Positions 60,317-64,000 of a stretch of 64,000 nt of DNA are shown here, piece by piece. Source of the stretch: Pinus tabuliformis (lineage: Eukaryota; Streptophyta; Pinopsida; Pinales; Pinaceae); assembly GCA_031772625.1 (NCBI GenBank), contig CM062805.1, positions 514,146,102 to 514,210,101 of the forward strand. Direction: 5' to 3'. A program made the position numbers and the translations under genes. Every line of letters begins with the position of its first letter. Position 1 is the first letter of the stretch. The notes beneath the pieces are model-generated. The model was not told the origin of the DNA. It was given only the letters and a program-made list of their open reading frames with translations, and did no database searches.

Positions 60317-61234
60317 ATGGCAGCTTCAACAAGTGATGTTTCTAATCCATCTTCCTTAGCAAGAATATTTGATTTAGAGATGTTGCAAGAGCTTATCATC
60401 ATGAGAGATATGGTGCAAGAGATGAATGAAGATAGGAAGGAGAACACTATACTTCAAGAGGAGTTGATGGCCATGAAGGAGGAGAAGCAAGAGCTTCTTG
60501 AAAAGATGCATGAGATGGAGATTCAACTCTGTGATTCCAAGGAAACCCTAGCAAAGTATGCGCATGAAAATGAGGTATGCAATTCAAGTTTATCTTCAAT
60601 TTCCTCTCAAAATGAATGTTTTGGTGCTTTTGAAAGACACACTAGAGGAATAGGGTCCAAATTATTGATGAAGATGGGCTATGAAGGTAAAGGGTTAGGC
60701 AAACATGCACAAGGCATAGTTGAGCCAATTGTTGTTGAGGAAAGGCCTAGGTATTTGGGTCTTGGTTATGGACAACATGATGGAGAATGCTCCAAAGCCA
60801 AGGAGGCACATGAAGGTGTTCCAAGAAGGACTTTCATTACATGTTCATTACCTCAAGCTTGTGAAGTTTGTGTTCATGAGGAATGCAAAAGTTTTATACC
60901 CACTTTGCAAGAAGATGCTCATAAGCATGCAACTAGTGGAAATGGAAAACAAGAGGATGTTGAAATCTCTAAGGTCATTGAAACCATTGTTGGTATTCTG
61001 AAGAGAGCCACTACCTCATCAAATTCACCTCCTCAAGAAGGCGACAAAGGTGAATGTGCAAGGTATAAATCTACCTTTAATCAAGTTTCTTTTGATTATG
61101 ATAAACATGGTAAATCTTCACATAATATTTGGAGAAAATTTACATGTTCCTTTTGTGGTTTGAATAACCATACTATTTCGAGGTGTTGGAAGAGGATAGA
61201 CATACACATGAAACTTTCAAAACAAAAGAGATAG
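60317..61234 (+). CDS. Element G protein: coiled coil, G-patch, CCHC knuckle
   Basis: 305-residue open frame starting at the first in-frame ATG ([13 protein letters not shown]), about 110 bp after the PBS. Residues about 17-85 form a long heptad-rich coiled coil ([20 protein letters not shown], then [18 protein letters not shown]). Residues about 108-155 match a G-patch, the glycine-rich RNA-binding module: [20 protein letters not shown], then [14 protein letters not shown] and YLGLGYGQ. Near residue 280 is a CX2CX4HX4C knuckle, [15 protein letters not shown]. It resembles a gag in size, position and knuckles, but I recognise no capsid domain. Likely role (inference): binding and packaging element RNA. 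An old domesticated host gene copy is the main alternative. Confidence 0.75.
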   Translation: MAASTSDVSNPSSLARIFDLEMLQELIIMRDMVQEMNEDRKENTILQEELMAMKEEKQELLEKMHEMEIQLCDSKETLAKYAHENEVCNSSLSSISSQNECFGAFERHTRGIGSKLLMKMGYEGKGLGKHAQGIVEPIVVEERPRYLGLGYGQHDGECSKAKEAHEGVPRRTFITCSLPQACEVCVHEECKSFIPTLQEDAHKHATSGNGKQEDVEISKVIETIVGILKRATTSSNSPPQEGDKGECARYKSTFNQVSFDYDKHGKSSHNIWRKFTCSFCGLNNHTISRCWKRIDIHMKLSKQKR

Positions 61235-61291
61235 AAAGCCAAAGGTCCATTGGATAATGGAAACCATGTTGAAAAGAAGATGCAATTATTT

Positions 61292-61336
61292 TGCACTCAT
61301 TGCCATACGCAGGGTCATATTGTGGACAAGTGTTGG
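61292..61336 (+). other. Second CCHC knuckle coded in element G
   Basis: CTHCHTQGHIVDKCW, a textbook CX2CX4HX4C zinc knuckle, just downstream of the main open frame. A pair of knuckles is common in retroelement nucleocapsid regions. Confidence 0.75.
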
Positions 61337-61515
61337 ACTTTGCATCCAACAAGTTATCGCGACATTTGAAAAAGGTGGAGAGAGATTTTCGAAAGAATGG
61401 AAAAGAGGACTCCATAATCGATGTGGGTCAGGATGATACACATGATGAAGTGCAGTTAAAAGAAGCGCCATTGAATTGGTTTAGAAAGAGATGGTTAGAT
61501 TTCTTAACCAATTAA

Positions 61516-63064
61516 GGCCTTGCATTTCTTTTGATAATTGATGCAAATCTTGCCTTATTGATGCATTTCCTTGTTATTTGGATGCATTTCTTTTCTCCTG
61601 AAAGTATGTTGTATATTGCATGAAGCAAGGTGTTGGAAAAGTAGAGCTATGTTGACTCACTTGGATGCAGCAAAGATGGCAATGTGCAACTACAAATTTG
61701 CATGCATGTTGCATTCTTGAACTTGCATGTTTACGCCATAAAGGTGTTTGAAAGTGGAGTATGTTGACTCACTTAATTGCAACAAATTTGGTCATTTCAG
61801 CTCTTTAAGTACTCGTACATACCAATGGGACTCTTGTACTTGTGAGAGAGTTTAGAATTGTTATACATGCATGCGAGTTTGTGTGTGTGAACAATGGAAT
61901 TTTTAGTAGTTTCATTGTGCTTGAACGTGCATGAGTGATTGACTTGTGTTGGTTGATTTCTTTGTTAACATGTGTGTTGTCAACTTGAGAATGTTGATCA
62001 CTTGCACATGCATGAGTGTCGGCTTGTGTGGTTGATTGATTGTTACATGTATGTTATATTAACTTGGAAGAGTTGATTTTGTCTCCAAAGATGAGAGGGA
62101 GATGTGACGAATTGTTTCACAAGAATGTGGAATTCTTGTTGTAAATCGTCAAGTTGTTATACATGCTTTTGCTTGACTTGAAAGTCCGTTGTTTGAAGAA
62201 GCATGTTTTTTCGACTTGTGTTTAGTCGATGGTTTATACACCAATATGTAAGAGTACATGATGTTCACATGATGTGACATTTGTTGCTTTGAAGAAGAAA
62301 AAGGAAGAGGTCATCAAGTTATATTCTTGCATGAGTGTTTTTCAAGGTTAATGGTGTTTCTTGTGACAAGATGTCGCAGGATTTTGGAAGGTCCACGCTT
62401 GAGCAAGAGGCTCATGATTAGCCTTCATTCTCAAATCATGACATGAGAAGCATGTTAATACTGGAGGATGATGGAATCAAGAAGCGAAAGTGGACAAAAT
62501 GCCAAAAAAAAAATTGCAGCCCTTGTAAAATATCAAATGGTCTACAATGCGATTTGATGTGTTGACGCCAAGAAGCGAAAGAGATGGAAAATGCATTATT
62601 CCAGATGTGGAATTTGGAACCGTGGAGGTAAAAGAATGGTCATTTCTTTTCTTGTTATTATTGATATTGGAACTCATTGTTGTAGTTCACTTAGATGGGC
62701 TTAACTTGGAAAAGTGGTTTCTAAGGAGAAGCTTGCATCGAATGCATCTGTTGCAAAGGAGGAACATGATTCTCAATGAGAAGGCCATCAGTCAGCTTTT
62801 CGAGCACCAAGGAATCGCTTTGGTACAACAAGGTGTTTAATCAACAAGCAACCAACAAGTGTTGGATTGGGTCAACAAAAAAAGGAGAACATTGGTTGAA
62901 GTGCCAAGCCATTTGTAAGGTAAGTCATGTCAGTGAACCCAAGTGGTTGTCATGGAGATTTTTCCAAGTAGAATCAATTGATAGAACTTGGGAAGGATAA
63001 GATTATTCAACTCTCATCAGATAACCAACTTGTGTCGGTCCAAAAGCTTGTCAGTGGGAAGGAG
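61516..63064 (+). other. Element G non-coding 3' internal part and polypurine tract
   Basis: No pol-like frame. From about 61900 to 62075 a loose tandem unit of roughly 75 bp (tgcatgagtg, gttgattg, acatgtgtgtt) recurs. gaagcgaaag recurs at 62481 and 62573. The tract cagtgggaaggag (63052-63064) directly precedes the 3' LTR. Confidence 0.65.
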
Positions 63065-63447
63065 TGATTGGAATCTGGATTAAGGGCAAAAATTTGCTCA
63101 AAAAACAAAGTGGTTGGAATCAATCAAAACCTAAACGACAACGTCTATCTTGGCGATATGATCCCAATGCAAATCGTTTCACTCAAAATGGAGTTTGCAT
63201 GAGAAAGTTAGAGCATGTTGTCCCTTTTGTCAAACACACAAGATTTTGTGACTAGGATGTTGACGAGGCATCTGTACAACCCAGTTAGCAAAAATAATAT
63301 TCGACGGAATATTCCTAGAATATTCGAGGGAATATTCCTAGAATATTCGAGGGAATATTAACATATGGCTCAATCATATTGTGACAAGTGTTTGTATGTA
63401 ATTGGTCAAAGCGCATTTGGTGGACCAATGAGAGGCTAAAACAATGT
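63065..63447 (+). repeat. Element G 3' LTR, incomplete
   Basis: Matches the first part of the 5' LTR up to ggaccaatgagaggct, then diverges abruptly. It has three AATATTC-rich units in a row at 63298-63360, where the 5' LTR has fewer. Confidence 0.8.
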
Positions 63448-64000
63448 AAACTTTGAAACGGGAACTGATACTTTTACCCATTTCGTAGAGATAGCAAAAA
63501 AGTGACCTGATTTTGAAAAGGGGTGATGCAGAACGAACATGTTTTTTTTAGAGCATAGTTTTTGGAAGGAATGTCATGGGAAGGATAGCTTTATGTACAT
63601 TACGTTTTAGAATGGTAGTGATTTTCATGCTGATTTTGAAAAGTGAGTATTCTGCATCACCCCCTTTTTTAAAAGACTTGATTTTTGGCTTTAAATTTTC
63701 TAATGTATAAAATGTAAATAATTAGTTTGTAAATTTGATCATTTTTGAAGTGGTCGTTTTCTTCACATTTTCTTGTTTTTTATTTTTATTTTAATATTTT
63801 TTTTAGTGAGGTTTTTATTGTTTTGCATTTTTAAATTAGAAGATCGATATTTAGAATTTTCGATATTCTACATATTTATACGTCCTTAATTAATTTTTCA
63901 ATCCACATGAAATAATTGTTTCTAAAAAATATATTTTTTAACAATGGACATAAAAATAACCATTTTTAACATAAATATAACTAAAAAACTACACGTTTTG
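63448..64000. other. AT-rich end of window with a short inverted repeat
   Basis: No gene. Arms at about 63512-63533 and 63650-63674 share a perfect 14 bp core, ggggtgatgcagaa against ttctgcatcacccc, extended by A/T-rich flanks. Beyond 63700 the DNA is very AT-rich with no further pattern seen. Confidence 0.6.

Larger units (their letters stand above)
58819..63447 (+). mobile_element. Element G: non-autonomous LTR retrotransposon encoding a G-patch/CCHC protein
   Basis: 5' LTR 58819-60192 (1374 bp, TGATCGGG to CAGATCA), PBS at 60196, internal to 63064, and a 3' LTR from 63065 (TGATTGGAATC) that stops matching near 63438-63447. No protease, RT, RNase H or integrase is present in about 2.9 kb of internal DNA. 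The only sizeable ORF encodes a gag-like protein with a G-patch. It would depend on another element for replication. The LTRs differ by very roughly 15 percent by eye, so it is old, and the 3' LTR is incomplete. Confidence 0.82.

Noticed and set aside
60317-61234. Host G-patch gene
   Set aside because: Considered, but the PBS directly upstream, flanking LTR pair, knuckles and a related frame in element F favour a retroelement protein. Not fully excluded.

Overview
This 64 kb window is AT-rich plant nuclear DNA made almost entirely of retrotransposons inserted into one another. I find no intact host gene, no rRNA, no functional tRNA and no bacterial feature. The lineages present (Ty1/copia, chromodomain Ty3/gypsy, a Tat-type Ty3/gypsy with an archaeal-type second RNase H, LINE ORF1 with DUF4283, tRNA-derived SINEs, and very long LTRs near 2 kb) fit a seed plant with a large genome. 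The nesting depth and old-looking LTRs suggest a gymnosperm, but the sequence does not prove it.

Left block (1-23,492). First comes the edge of an LTR related to that of element E (1-1567), then a LINE ORF1 relic (about 1610-2400, minus), then a tandem pair of SINE-like units (2883-3517). Element C follows, a Ty1/copia on the minus strand (about 3520-23,492). It is split in its gag region by element D, a 15.4 kb Tat-type Ty3/gypsy on the plus strand (7597-23,045). D has about 1.1 kb LTRs, a TGGCGACTCC primer-binding site, a glutamine-rich gag, pol, a second RNase H, and an antisense ORF that looks like a plant mobile domain gene.

Central nest (about 23,493-56,862). Element A (Ty1/copia, plus) abuts C head to head at about 23,493. 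Its RNase H region is split at 26,742/55,822 by element B (Ty1/copia, plus). B's 3' LTR is split at 34,007/55,731 by element F (short, non-autonomous, minus). F's 3' LTR is split at 34,507/50,986 by element E (chromodomain Ty3/gypsy, minus). E's 5' LTR carries two solo LTRs, H1 (45,088-47,076, antisense relative of E) and H2 (47,487-50,238). Target duplications support most steps: ctatg/ctgtg for B, tttgg/cttgg for F, gacct/tacct for E and gttct/gttct for H2. The order of events is A, then B, F, E, then H1 and H2. E also carries a 1.74 kb tandem duplication of its RT-RNase H segment.

Right block (about 56,863-64,000). An LTR-like sequence on the minus strand (to 57,764) is followed by about 1 kb of unassigned DNA. 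Then comes element G (58,819 to at least 63,438, plus), a non-autonomous LTR retrotransposon with no pol. Its only substantial ORF encodes a coiled coil, a G-patch and CCHC knuckles. F encodes a shortened relative of this protein. The F/G pair is the most unusual thing in the window. The last 560 bp are AT-rich and contain a short inverted repeat.
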